A stretch of DNA of 64,000 nt from G041200185 sp041200185 (GCA_041200185.1 CP165730.1:1054001-1118000); one strand, 5' to 3'. Positions 49,311 to 58,652 are shown, counted from the stretch's first letter. Program-made: numbers and translations. The notes: generated from the sequence alone by a model not told the origin.

Positions 49311-50004
49311 TAACCTGGTAGGTGGCTTCAGCGCCTCTTATTTTGGCTTTAACAAGCACCCTGTCATAAAATCCTTTCCCTTTCTCAAAACATCGCCGCT
49401 AAGGCCTCCAAATCGATCACCAGCGAGGCTTTTAAGGCTAAAGGGTTGGAGCAAGGGTTTGAAATGACTCTCGCTCTCCGCTTGCTTATTTTTCGAACCC
49501 GAGACTCCCTCATGAAGACTTGCTGAATACTGAAAAAGTGAAGAAAATGATCAAGTCATCAACAAGTCAAAAACAATGAGCCTATGAGGCTAAAAATCAT
49601 CTCTGCCCCCATGCACATATTTTACAATCCTGCAAGAAATTTATTTAACTATGAGGCAAAAAAATGTTTGACTCGAGAAAAATGGAGACCTTTCCAACGA
49701 CTTTTTCACCAACTCAAAGTCCGAAAACCTCCGTGTTATCGGCCTCTCGTGGGGAGGAATAAAAGCAATATGTAATAAATTTAAATAAAATATATTTGTA
49801 ATTGTAAAGAATTGCTGTCGACAGGAGCTTTTGTTATAAAACTTGGTTAAAATTTTGTTAATTTTTGATAGAAAAAGGATCGACGGTAAAGATGAAGTAT
49901 CGATCAAGTAGAGAAACCATCATGGGCAAGTGTTCACCTCCGCTTGCAAGCATTTCTTGAACATGCCAACGTCGAACTAGGGAGATGGGTTGGGGGGGGA
50001 CTCG
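49311..50004. other. Gene-poor stretch at the end of the tail module
   Basis: About 690 bp. A plus-strand open piece near 49400-49525 (with ITSEAFKAKGLEQGF) and frames near 49584 are too short and lack start signals. The AT-rich part at 49760-49870 could hold promoters, but I cannot place one. No RNA gene is seen. Confidence 0.35.
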
Positions 50005-50606
50005 ATGCTCGAGGAGTTTGAACGACAATGCTTGCAGGGGGCTGTGTCCCATCCTGTGGTGGACGCTTCTCAGTTGGAACGCGTCGCTCGGCTCGAACAC
50101 GACCATCTTGTCACGCTCAAGAAAACCGACGATGGATTTTATGTCCAGCCCCATCTCGTAGGCATGGATCGATGGCTACAAAACTATTGAGCCAGTACGA
50201 AACGGAATTAGGTGTTCGTTTCGTCAACGTTGAGCCGTTGCTGTATCTCATTCATCACCCCAACAATCGCCCCTTTTCCTCCTTTGTGGGAGGTCAGACA
50301 CGTACTCTGTTGTCAGCCGAAGTTCTCTGGGTCGCTCTTGAGGCCCACCTAAAGCAGATCAGCTTCGTCGATATCTATGAAGATCCGTCCCTGATGTCGG
50401 AAGCTTTGGGGTGCAAACCACGCCTTATTCTGGAAGAAAACGAGCAAGGGTTCTTCTTGAATCATCGTCTCATCCTAGGTCGACGCAGTCCTTTACGCTG
50501 TTTTCTCTTACGCCGACTCGGCCTCAACCCCGAGAATTCGTTTGTGTCGTACGCCGATCTGGCTAAGCAGGCAGAAGCTTCGGGCTATCCCCCATCCACG
50601 ATGTAA
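50005..50606 (+). pseudogene. Uncharacterised phage-region ORFs, probably decayed
   Basis: Two frames overlap: 50005-50190 (MLEEFERQCLQGAVSHPVVD...) and 50175-50606 (MATKLLSQYETELGVRFVNV..., 143 residues, ending SYADLAKQAEASGYPPSTM). Both have normal codon character. Upstream, another frame (AFLEHANVELGRWVGG) also looks coding, so one longer gene may have been broken. No family is recognised. The position before the operator and sigma-like gene suggests the phage early or regulatory region. Confidence 0.4.
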
Positions 50607-51072
50607 AAAAGGCACCTACTACCAATTGTATTCGATACAACAACATGCCCAGAAAAGGCTCAACGTCGACTTATTCGAGTTTCACGATGGCTCCGTTCGT
50701 CTTTCTCGAAGCATTCATGTCAGCACCTCTTCCTTTGAACCATAATCTCTCATCATCCCTGAAATAACTCCTTCTCACGTGTCAAAATAACCTCGCCAAG
50801 AGGGCGAGCCACAACTTTTTTTAAAAATTTTTCATTTTTTTGGAGATTTTGGGCCTCAAAGGTTGCGTTGAACGCAACCTCTGCAAAAAGCCAATAAATT
50901 CAGGAGGTTTAAGGACATTTTTCGGTCTTTTCAAAAGGATTTTTGATTCCTTATGCCTAAAAATAGGCAAAAATACCTCTTTTGAGGGCAAAGGTTGCGT
51001 TGAAGTGGTACCGACAACTGTTTCCATCTCTGCCATAACGGAAACAGATGAGGCACGAACAAGGAGACAGCG
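50607..51072. other. Leader region of the phage regulatory operon
   Basis: About 465 bp with no gene that I can support. It holds the palindrome at 50860-50880, a half-site at 50990-51004, a small hairpin TGCCTA-AAAA-TAGGCA at 50954-50969, and T-rich tracts. A short frame at 50603-50745 may be the tail of the decayed gene upstream. Confidence 0.4.
50860..50880. promoter_or_regulatory. Perfect palindromic operator-like site with a distal half-site
   Basis: The arms AGGTTGCGTT and AACGCAACCT are perfect inverted repeats around a single G. The half-site AAAGGTTGCGTTGAA recurs at 50990-51004. Both lie in the 460-bp leader of the sigma-like/antirepressor operon, so a dimeric phage repressor is a natural candidate binder. 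Confidence 0.5.
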
Positions 51073-51618
51073 GATGCTGACACAGGAACAGATCCAACAC
51101 ATCCAACAACGCACGCATCTCTATGCGAAGAAATGCCGACAGTGGCCGGCTTTTTGCCCACGATGCTCTCGACGATATCGCCCACGATTTGTGGGTCGAC
51201 GCCTTGAGCGCTTTACAAAACTATGACCCCAGTAAGGGAGATTGGATACACTTTTTCGATAACGTTTTGAGAAAACGGTTCTGCGTTTTGCTGAAAAGCG
51301 CTTCCGGCAAAAACGATTCACGCCGGACACTCCGGTTTCGTTGGAGGATCTTTTGAAGCCGATGTGCCAACGACACAGGAAGATCCAGAAACGGCAGAAG
51401 TTCGCCGAAAAATCGGACTTCAAATACAGAAAATGCCGGAAGCCATTCGTAACGTCATGGAGAAAGCACAGACTCTGTCGTTACGGCAAATGAGTCGAGA
51501 CATGGGGCAGCCCCGCCATAAAATCCGCGAGCTCTATCGTCAAGGACTGGACACGTTAGCCCAACTAGGAGATGAAACCTCTTTTTTAGAAGAACGTCTC
51601 AAAAGGAGGTGCCTATCT
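51073..51618 (+). pseudogene. Remnant of a phage sigma-70-like factor
   Basis: Pieces in three frames join into a plausible sigma-like protein: MLTQEQIQHIQQRTHLYAKK, then LFAHDALDDIAHDLWVDALSALQNYDPSKG (region-2-like), then VLRFAEKRFRQKRFTPDTPVSLEDL, then EAIRNVMEKAQTLSLRQMSRDMGQPRHKIRELYRQGL (region-4-like helix-turn-helix). At least three frameshifts are needed. The last frame runs on without a stop into the next gene, which has its own ribosome-binding site. Confidence 0.55.
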
Positions 51619-52056
51619 GTGTCACTAAACTTCTTGGACACGGCCACCCTTCGAGATGTTTCTGAACTGCCTTTGGAGGAACTGAGCTTCCTGATGAATC
51701 GGTTGAAACAAGCTGGAGAGACGCAAGACAGAAGGAAGAAAACTTTGACAGAAGCCTTGAAAATGCGGTTTGGAGGGACGGCGGCCGATCGGCTTCACCA
51801 AGCCGGAAAGGACACCGGAACGGTTCGCTTTAAGGAAGGCGACATGACGATCGTGGCTCAGTTCCGGAAGAAAGTCGAGTGGGATCAAAACATTCTGGCC
51901 CAGTTGGCCTCGGAATTTCCGGCTGAGGTCAAGTGCCAGTATTCCTTTGATGAAAAGGCCTTTGAAGCCCTGTCTGAAGAGCAGAAGCAGCGATTTAACA
52001 TGGCTAGAACCGTCAAAATCGCAGGATATGAATTTACCATCAAGGAGGAAGAATAA
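51619..52056 (+). CDS. Phage protein associated with a recombination nuclease
   Basis: AAAAGGAGG lies at optimal distance before the GTG at 51619, so a separate 145-residue gene starts here although the frame is open upstream. The features (LPLEELSFLMNRLKQAGETQDRRK, GDMTIVAQFRKKVEWDQNIL, ARTVKIAGYEFTIKEEE) resemble a small protein that is usually found beside Cas4/YqaJ-like phage exonucleases. The nuclease remnant at 54.9 kb fits this. Its stop overlaps the ATG of the antirepressor gene by one base. Confidence 0.6.
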   Translation: MSLNFLDTATLRDVSELPLEELSFLMNRLKQAGETQDRRKKTLTEALKMRFGGTAADRLHQAGKDTGTVRFKEGDMTIVAQFRKKVEWDQNILAQLASEFPAEVKCQYSFDEKAFEALSEEQKQRFNMARTVKIAGYEFTIKEEE

Positions 52057-52766
52057 TGGATACAGCAAACATTCAAAAGTTTCATCACGAACAGTTCGGA
52101 GACATTCGAACTCTTGAGAAAGATGGTGAAATTTGGTTTATTGCCAACGATGTGGCCAAAGCCTTAGGGCACGCTAACCCGAGGAGAGCTCTGCAGGCTC
52201 ATGTATCAAACGAAGATAAGGGTGTAACGTTTTGGAACACCCTTGGTGGGCAACAAAAGTTGGCCACCATGAATGAATCCGGTCTCTACTCCCTGATCCT
52301 GAGTTCAAAGCTTCCCTCGGCACGAAGTTTCAAACATTGGGTGACGTCGGAAGTCCTGCCTTCCCTTCGAAAGCATGGCGCTTATATGACGTACGACACG
52401 GTCAAGCACATCATGAGTAACCCTGACAACTGGATTTCTCTTCTGACGACGCTTAAAAATGAGCATGAAGAAAAGTTAGCCGCTCAGAAAAAACTTCAGG
52501 AAGCCGTCCCCAAAATTCAATTCGCGGATGCCGTCGCGGCGTCGGGTGACGGTATTCTGATCCGTACCCTGGCGCAGTTTCTCCAGTCCAACGGGATCAA
52601 CATAGGCCAGAACCGCTTGTTCGAACGCCTCAGGCAGGATGGATTCCTGATTCGACAAAAGGGGGACACTTATAATACACCGACGCAGAAGGCGATGGCT
52701 TTGGGCTTGTTCCACGTTAAGGAAACAACCCTTATGCATCCGGACAAGAGGATTGCGCGTGAATGA
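52056..52766 (+). pseudogene. BRO-N / KilAC phage antirepressor, C-terminus cut off
   Basis: The BRO-N domain (FGDIRTLEKDGEIWFIANDVAKALG, SGLYSLILSSKLPSARSFKHWVTSEVLPSLRKHG, read as blocks) is followed by a KilAC DNA-binding domain (AVAASGDGILIRTLAQFLQ, RLFERLRQDGFLI). KilAC normally continues after LFHVKETT for another 20-30 residues. Here the frame ends at HPDKRIARE, exactly where the AT-rich metallopeptidase segment begins. It probably lost its end to that insertion, although the remaining domains are complete enough that some function is possible. Confidence 0.75.
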
Positions 52767-52863
52767 ACTCACTCATTTTTTATTTAATCTGTATTTTGGA
52801 TAGATCTAAAATTGGTTGCCTGAACTTGTCATGATCTTGCCTTTGTGGCGTGTCAATTACCTC

Positions 52864-54636
52864 CTATTTCCCGGAGCGCAATCTTGCTGCATTCAGTCCG
52901 CTTAACGCTTTTAGAAAAGATTTATAACTGTCTAAATCTCCAGAGTCTGTCCAGTCAACTTTTGCTGGACAATCCGTTATATTGAAGTACACACTACGAA
53001 TAGGTTTTTCTATATTCAGTAATTTAATATTGTCTCCATATGGATTTAGACAAAAAAATCGATCCGTTTTTATTTCGATCAAACGTAGACACATAATATT
53101 CCAGAACTCTTGATGCGATGGCCAAGCCATCTTACTCGCGGTCCCTTTCGGCCATACCTTTTCAGGGTTGTTCCGAGCGGTTTCCATATCTAGTTGGATA
53201 TCATCTGGCAAGTCCCATTTTGAAGAAAATGAATCATTATACCGAACGTTGTACAATTCAGGGACGACGATGTCCAAAGTTTTATCGGAAACAATATCTG
53301 AGATGATCTCGGTAATCCAGCTGCTGTATGAGAGTGGATCTCCTAAATGGCCCAATTCATGATGCCCTACCAGGTCTTGATCATTCATCTTTTTTACTTG
53401 ATTTGTGCGGAATGATCCTCTAAGTGGAGGTATTGAAAAATTTTTAGTACTTCCTGTAGATGATGCTCGTCCATCGCCTACGGAGATGTTCACCTGGTTT
53501 TTTTGCGGAGTGAAATTCTTTATACCACAAGTCATCGCTAAGTGGTCCAAGGCTTTAAGACGCGTAGCCGGAGCGGCGAGCACAGCGTGCAGAAAAACAA
53601 TGTAGCTCCGCCAATAGGGTTGATCGGATAAATTTTGTAAGTATCGGACAAAAGCATCAAGGCTTGCTTGTACCTCAGACATTTTGTCTGGGTATTTCAA
53701 TACGTCTGGATCGAATTGTATTCGATTCTCGTCATGCCAAAAATCAGCAATAAACTGTCGACAATTTTCTTGATTTTTTGTCAACAACTCGTACTCCTGT
53801 GATTGCTCTTTTAGCCGTTGAAGGAACTTAAGAGCTTTTTTCGGAGAGAACATGACAACTTTGTCCCCGGTTTTATAACCACACCGAATCAAAAAAGCGT
53901 CCATTCCATGAGGAATTTGGTCAATAATGACGAACCACTGTGTTAGAACGCTAGAGATTTCTTCTTCTAATTTCAAACATAGGATGCCTTGCCAGTTATC
54001 AAGAGGGACAATTTGAATAGTCGGAGTTTGAGGATAATAGAGTGTAACATCACCTTCTAACTTTCTTAATTCCTTCAGAAAATGGTTCTCTTGTTTGCTC
54101 AGTTCATTCAACTTATCACGCCAGCTATTGACAATACTGTCTTTTTTGCACATGAAATTCTGCCATCTGCTTTCCATTTCTTGCCTATACGTCTCTGCAT
54201 TGTCCTTAGCCAACAAATACGTCAATGCTTTTTCCTTTTCCAACAAAAGAGTGTTCTTGATTCCATTGTAGGAGTTGAATAGATCGTTCAACATGACATA
54301 GCTCAGGAGTTGATCTTGCATCCACTGATCATTGGTCATCTTTTTACAAAAATCCTCGTAAGCAGTGCGAACCTTTCGGGCTTCCTCAATCTCAGTCTGC
54401 GTAGGGGTTCTGTGATTGAGATCGAATACTTTCTTGAATACTCTTAGCGGGGCTTTGCGCCCCTCTTCTTTCTCGGCTGCTTGAATCACTTTAACCTGAT
54501 CTGAAGGCAGCACAGATTTGAGAGTTTCCAGCCACCAACTATCCTCAGACGCCTGTACCACCGGCCTCGTAACGCTCAATAAAGTATAAAATAAAAGACG
54601 AATCCTTGCTGTAGGTGATATTTTCATGATATTCAT
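52864..54636 (-). CDS. Large exported HExxH metallopeptidase
   Basis: GAGGAG precedes the ATG at 54636. The 590-residue product has a signal peptide (ARIRLLFYTLLSVTRPVVQA), about 300 residues of helical and coiled-coil sequence, and the zinc site LVGHHELGHLGD at about residue 425. Further on, PSHQEFWNIM and GDNIKLLNIEKPIRSVYFN recall the EExxTI and ENxxR...RxGY blocks of the M91-like genes, but more weakly. It is intact and AT-rich. It sits between the truncated antirepressor and the truncated nuclease and is opposite in direction to both, so it is an insertion in the phage early region. Confidence 0.6.
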   Translation of the reverse strand: MNIMKISPTARIRLLFYTLLSVTRPVVQASEDSWWLETLKSVLPSDQVKVIQAAEKEEGRKAPLRVFKKVFDLNHRTPTQTEIEEARKVRTAYEDFCKKMTNDQWMQDQLLSYVMLNDLFNSYNGIKNTLLLEKEKALTYLLAKDNAETYRQEMESRWQNFMCKKDSIVNSWRDKLNELSKQENHFLKELRKLEGDVTLYYPQTPTIQIVPLDNWQGILCLKLEEEISSVLTQWFVIIDQIPHGMDAFLIRCGYKTGDKVVMFSPKKALKFLQRLKEQSQEYELLTKNQENCRQFIADFWHDENRIQFDPDVLKYPDKMSEVQASLDAFVRYLQNLSDQPYWRSYIVFLHAVLAAPATRLKALDHLAMTCGIKNFTPQKNQVNISVGDGRASSTGSTKNFSIPPLRGSFRTNQVKKMNDQDLVGHHELGHLGDPLSYSSWITEIISDIVSDKTLDIVVPELYNVRYNDSFSSKWDLPDDIQLDMETARNNPEKVWPKGTASKMAWPSHQEFWNIMCLRLIEIKTDRFFCLNPYGDNIKLLNIEKPIRSVYFNITDCPAKVDWTDSGDLDSYKSFLKALSGLNAARLRSGK

Positions 54637-54908
54637 GCGCCGCTCCTCTTTCTTTTGAAGTTTACAAACAATTTATCATACCAGTATCTTAGGCGTTTCA
54701 ACAAGAGGGCATCACCACTTTATTCCGAAGCTGCCATGGGCTGTTCATGCAATGGATTTTGAGCCATTTTTGGCATTTCGGCACAAATAAATACATTTAT
54801 AACGAAAATAAAACTATTATATGTGTTAAAATAAGCCCAAATGTAACCTTAATATAAAATTTTTATGCGTAAGTCCTGGACTATCCCCTTCTTTGGGAGT
54901 GCAAGACG

Positions 54909-55286
54909 TTGAAGGCGAGTTCTTGGCGAGAACTGCAGAAACACCGCTGCGAAGTCGTCTACCCGAAATATTACGCGCAAATTCAAATATACATGCATTA
55001 TATGAAGTATTCGAACTGTTTGTTGAGTTGTTTAAATAAAGATACATCGGAACTCTATCATGAGTTGGTCCCTTACGAAGAGAAGGCCGCCATCTCTTAT
55101 GGAGAGCGAGCTTATGAAATTTTGGAGTGCGTCGAACAGAATCAAGAAGCCCCACGGTTGGGACGGAACCCCGACTTTTATGAATGTCGAATGTGCCGGT
55201 TTCATGAGCGCTGCTGGCCGAAAAACTCCGAAGCAAGTCAAAAAAATTTTCCATGCGGCTTAGAACCTAGGAGGCATGGTACTTAG
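54909..55286 (+). pseudogene. C-terminal remnant of a Cas4/PD-(D/E)XK-like phage nuclease
   Basis: The fragment contains YPKYYAQIQIYMHYMKYSNC (the Q..xY motif of the nuclease fold), ELYHELVPYEEKAA, and the iron-sulphur Cys cluster FYECRMCRFHERCW. The N-terminal half with the catalytic D, E and K is missing; the break lies just after the inserted metallopeptidase gene. It would have been the phage recombination exonuclease. Confidence 0.65.
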
Positions 55287-55421
55287 ATCCGAATGAGCAT
55301 GGAAGTTAAGTCGTGAGATGAAGTATAAAATAAGCAAACCGATGTCCTCATAAGGCGTCATATTGTTTTTACAAGAATAATGTTTATATATTTTGACATA
55401 ACGAGTTAAAGAAAAGGAGGA

Positions 55422-55847
55422 ATGATGAATTTTGAACAGTTTTTGCGACGAACACACAACGTGGAGATGTTGAACTCCAAGCAACTCCGTCAAAAATGGC
55501 AGGAAACCTTTGGAATCCGACCGGAGAACGCGTATTCCTGCGACTATATGCGGAAACACTTGTCGGAGTATGGCCGTTATGAGCAAGAGAAGGCGGAAAG
55601 AGCTCGTCCAAAACGACGGAAATATGCTCCTTACCCTGGCCTCACGCGCATACGACGCTACAAAGGAGAAGACCACATCGTACGTGAAGTCGAAAACGGT
55701 TTCGAATATCGCGGTGAACTCTATGACAGTTATTCCGCCATTGCCGGCAAGATTACAGGACAACGAGTCAGTGGCTTAACCTTCTTTGACGTGGGACACG
55801 ACTCTCGTTGGGAGATCGATGTCAACGGTTTGAGACGGCGCTCTTAA
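55422..55847 (+). CDS. DUF2924 protein
   Basis: AAAAGGAGG precedes the ATG. The 141-residue product has the DUF2924 pattern: PGLTRIRRYKGEDHIVREVENGFEYRGELYDSYSAIAGKITG (read as consecutive short blocks), followed by GLTFF. This family is almost always found immediately before a large serine recombinase in alphaproteobacterial prophages, and that is the arrangement here, with 31 bp between the genes. Its role may be to assist the recombinase. Confidence 0.85.
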   Translation: MMNFEQFLRRTHNVEMLNSKQLRQKWQETFGIRPENAYSCDYMRKHLSEYGRYEQEKAERARPKRRKYAPYPGLTRIRRYKGEDHIVREVENGFEYRGELYDSYSAIAGKITGQRVSGLTFFDVGHDSRWEIDVNGLRRRS

Positions 55848-55878
55848 AATGCAGAGAAGGATTTAAAGGAGAGGAAAG

Positions 55879-57510
55879 ATGATGCCGACGACACAAACAG
55901 ACGTGCGGCCTTACGCGATCTACACACGTAAATTCGTGGAAGATGATGTCCAGAAAGAACTCACGAGTTGTGAATCGCAGGCGATGTTTTGCAAGACTTA
56001 CGCGCAGTTGTACCAGTTGCCGCTCTCAGAGAACGTCTATGAAGACTATGGGAAATCGGGTGGAAACATGGCTCGCCCAGCCTTCCAGAGGCTTCTTAAG
56101 GATACTCAGAGCGGCGAAATCGGCGGCGTTCTGGTCTATAAACTCGATCGATTGACGCGATCACTGAATGACTTCGTAGGTGTTATCGGAAATCATTTTA
56201 AGAAACATGATGTGAAGTTCATTTCTGTGACCGAACATTTTGATACAAGTACACCGCAAGGAGCCCTCTTTTTAAATTTGATGCTCATGTTTGCTCAGTT
56301 CGAAAGGGAACAAACCAGCATCCGCGTCAAAGACAAGATTCGGAACTCGCGACAACAAGGCATTTGGACAGGCGACAATATCCCTTTCGGCTACATGAGC
56401 GTCGACCGGAAACTCGTGATCAACCCCGAGGAAGCGACGTGGGTAACGTGGATTTATGAGGAGTATCTGAAGACAGGAGCGGCTCGTCACATAGCCACTC
56501 GCCTTCGAGAAGAATTTCCGGACCGGCAGGAAGATTTTTATTATGAAAAGATTCGGAAAATTCTTCAAAACCCGATTTATAAAGGTTATATGAGATGCAA
56601 TGGCCAACTTTATAAAGGTCGCCATGAGGCCATGATTAGCGAAGAACTTTGGCAGAGGGCTCAAGAGCGCATTCCCCAACGCTCTGTTTCTCAGAAAAAT
56701 CCTTCAAATGCCTTGCTTCAAGGTCTATGTTTTTGCGGGGATTGCGGGAGCTCTCTCATCCCCCTGCATGTCAAAAAAGAAGGTCTTCGGTATCGCTATT
56801 ACGTTTGTCGGAATCGGCATCAGGGGATTCCGTGTACGAGTCAAATGAAGTATATCAATGAAGATGCTTTGAATAACCTCATCCTACGCGAGATCAAAGC
56901 TGTGTTTTTTCAACCCAACCGCGTCAAAGGTCTTACTGAGCAAGTCCTCAAACTTCCTCAATCAACAAAAGTGTTAAAGATACTGCAGGATTACAGTGAA
57001 ACGCTTGACCGATTAGACGAAGAAACACGGAAAAAAGTCCTACGCTGCTTCGTCAAAAAAATTGTTGTGTACAAAAAGAGTGTTCTTCTGACGATCACGA
57101 CCCACCACCTCTCCGTTCTTCTGAACGACCTTTGGGATCCTTCGATCGATCTCGAGGATACGATCGAAATCAACACAGAACTTTTGGTGCATGGCAATCG
57201 GCCCCAAACGTTTGTTCTTGGTCATGGATCGTCGACAGATCCTCATTTAGTAGAGGTTTACAAAAAGGCCCTTGAATGGAAAGAGGCTCTCGACAAGGGA
57301 GAGGTCGAATCCTACGAGGAATTATCGAAAATGACGGGATTTTGCATCCGAACGATTCAACGCTATCTCAAGCTACTGACCCTTGCGCCCGAGGTTAAGG
57401 AGGCCATTCAAAAGCAAACTCTCCACGGGAAGTTCAAGCTGAATGATTTGACGATCAAAAAGTATCCGAAGGAAAGAAAAGCTCAACTCAAACATTTTGA
57501 AGTTGCGTAA
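55879..57510 (+). CDS. Large serine recombinase with the catalytic Ser replaced by Phe
   Basis: This 543-residue protein is a complete large serine recombinase: an N-terminal resolvase domain (VYKLDRLTRSLNDF, LMLMFAQFEREQTSIR), the recombinase domain (GYMRCNGQLYKGRHEAMIS) and the zinc-ribbon Cys motif (LCFCGDCGS ... YVCRNRHQGIPC). In the family the first strand reads YTRKSxEE, with Ser as the nucleophile. Here it is YTRKF19VED, codon ttc at 55933, one base from a Ser codon. Without the Ser no strand cleavage is expected. Everything else, including the arginines of DRLTR and FERE, is intact, so the change may be recent or the protein may keep a DNA-binding role. Confidence 0.85.
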   Translation: MMPTTQTDVRPYAIYTRKFVEDDVQKELTSCESQAMFCKTYAQLYQLPLSENVYEDYGKSGGNMARPAFQRLLKDTQSGEIGGVLVYKLDRLTRSLNDFVGVIGNHFKKHDVKFISVTEHFDTSTPQGALFLNLMLMFAQFEREQTSIRVKDKIRNSRQQGIWTGDNIPFGYMSVDRKLVINPEEATWVTWIYEEYLKTGAARHIATRLREEFPDRQEDFYYEKIRKILQNPIYKGYMRCNGQLYKGRHEAMISEELWQRAQERIPQRSVSQKNPSNALLQGLCFCGDCGSSLIPLHVKKEGLRYRYYVCRNRHQGIPCTSQMKYINEDALNNLILREIKAVFFQPNRVKGLTEQVLKLPQSTKVLKILQDYSETLDRLDEETRKKVLRCFVKKIVVYKKSVLLTITTHHLSVLLNDLWDPSIDLEDTIEINTELLVHGNRPQTFVLGHGSSTDPHLVEVYKKALEWKEALDKGEVESYEELSKMTGFCIRTIQRYLKLLTLAPEVKEAIQKQTLHGKFKLNDLTIKKYPKERKAQLKHFEVA

Positions 57511-57988
57511 GAAAGAGATGGTCAGGTCTCGTTCAATGAACAAATTTTCCGAGAACCGCCGATTGGCTGTTTTTTATTTAAGTTATTAAGTAAAATTAGC
57601 AATTTTTATAAAGTTCACTTGATTTATTTATTCAAGGGCACCTAACCCCAAAACACCGAAGGTTCTCACCCAAACAAGTGGCTAAAAAAAAGCTACATCA
57701 TGTGATGAGAAAAACAGTGTCACGTGACATGAGGGCATCTGAAAAAGCCCGGTTTACTTGAGTTTTGAAGATGCATAATGTAGCGGACCTACATAGCGTT
57801 TTTCATGAGAGATTCGAAAAAGACATGACATTAGACGACATTGAGGGGCCCAAAAAGAGGTCATTAAAAAGGCATCAGAAAGAAAGCCAACAAGTGCAAA
57901 CCCCCCTATTTATTGGGCTTTCAGGGTATTTTTAGCTCGATTGAATGTATCTAAAATTTGAAATAGTTTTCAAAGGAAAAATTCATGT
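57511..57988. other. Non-coding region after the recombinase, with small palindromes
   Basis: About 480 bp with no gene. It contains a perfect palindrome TGTCACGTGACA (57718-57729) and, 10 bp before it, an inverted repeat CATCA-TG-TGATG (57696-57707). A possible attachment site would be expected near here, but its core cannot be recognised without the partner end. Confidence 0.4.
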
Positions 57989-58079
57989 GGCGGAGAGAGG
58001 GGGATTCGAACCCCCGATACGCTTTGACACGTATAACGGTTTTCGAGACCGCCGCCTTCAACCACTCGGCCATCTCTCC
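57989..58079 (-). tRNA. tRNA-Ser (anticodon CGA)
   Basis: The minus strand shows a class II tRNA with acceptor stem GGAGAGA/TCTCTCC, D arm TGGCCGAGTGG, anticodon loop CTCGAAA (anticodon CGA), a long variable arm and the T arm GGTTCGAATCC. The CCA is encoded. It marks the return to conserved chromosome after the prophage. Confidence 0.95.
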
Positions 58080-58088
58080 ACTTATCAT

Positions 58089-58652
58089 CTAACCCAACTT
58101 TGGGGCTATCCATCCGACGTTACGATCCATCCTCCTGTAAACGACGTTAATCTGACCCGTTGACTCATTCTTAAAAACAACAACAGGCACTTCTGACAGG
58201 TCAAGCCTCATTACTGCATCCCCAACGCTCATCTCTACCAGCGCATCTGGCATCTCGGCGATCACCACTGGATTCTCCTGAACATTCTCCTCCTCCTGCA
58301 CCTCTCCGATAACATACCGCGCAAGTAGAGACCCTTGCGCCTCTGGTTTGTGACGGCGTTCTGCACTACGGAGTCGCGCCTTATAACGCCGCGTCCTTTG
58401 GCGCAGAATGGAAAAAGCCTGCGTAACAGCTGAGTAGGGATCGGGATCTTGCCCTGTACTGCGTAGGGAAAAACCCCTAGCAATGTGTATGGCCAGTTCA
58501 CAGCTAAAGAGGCCATTCTCCTTATCCAAAACCGCGTGTGCATCGATAAATGATCCTAAAAACTGCTGAGAGGCCTTTTCGATCTCTGCCACCACAAAAT
58601 CCCTTAAACTATCGCCCATCTCGATGTTTTTGCCTGAAACAGTTACTGCCAT
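58089..58652 (-). CDS. hpf: Ribosome hibernation promoting factor, long form
   Basis: The N-terminal HPF/RaiA domain (MAVTVSGKNIEMGDSLRDFV ... IHIARGFSLRSTGQDPDPYSAV) is joined by a linker to the C-terminal dimerisation domain (VVIAEMPDALVEMSVGDAV, FKNESTGQINVVYRRMDRN), so this is the long form that makes 100S ribosome dimers. The length is 187 residues. The ATG at 58652 fits the family; a TTG at 58658 has better spacing from GGAGGGG, and either could be used. It is the last gene before tRNA-Ser. Confidence 0.92.
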   Translation of the reverse strand: MAVTVSGKNIEMGDSLRDFVVAEIEKASQQFLGSFIDAHAVLDKENGLFSCELAIHIARGFSLRSTGQDPDPYSAVTQAFSILRQRTRRYKARLRSAERRHKPEAQGSLLARYVIGEVQEEENVQENPVVIAEMPDALVEMSVGDAVMRLDLSEVPVVVFKNESTGQINVVYRRMDRNVGWIAPKLG

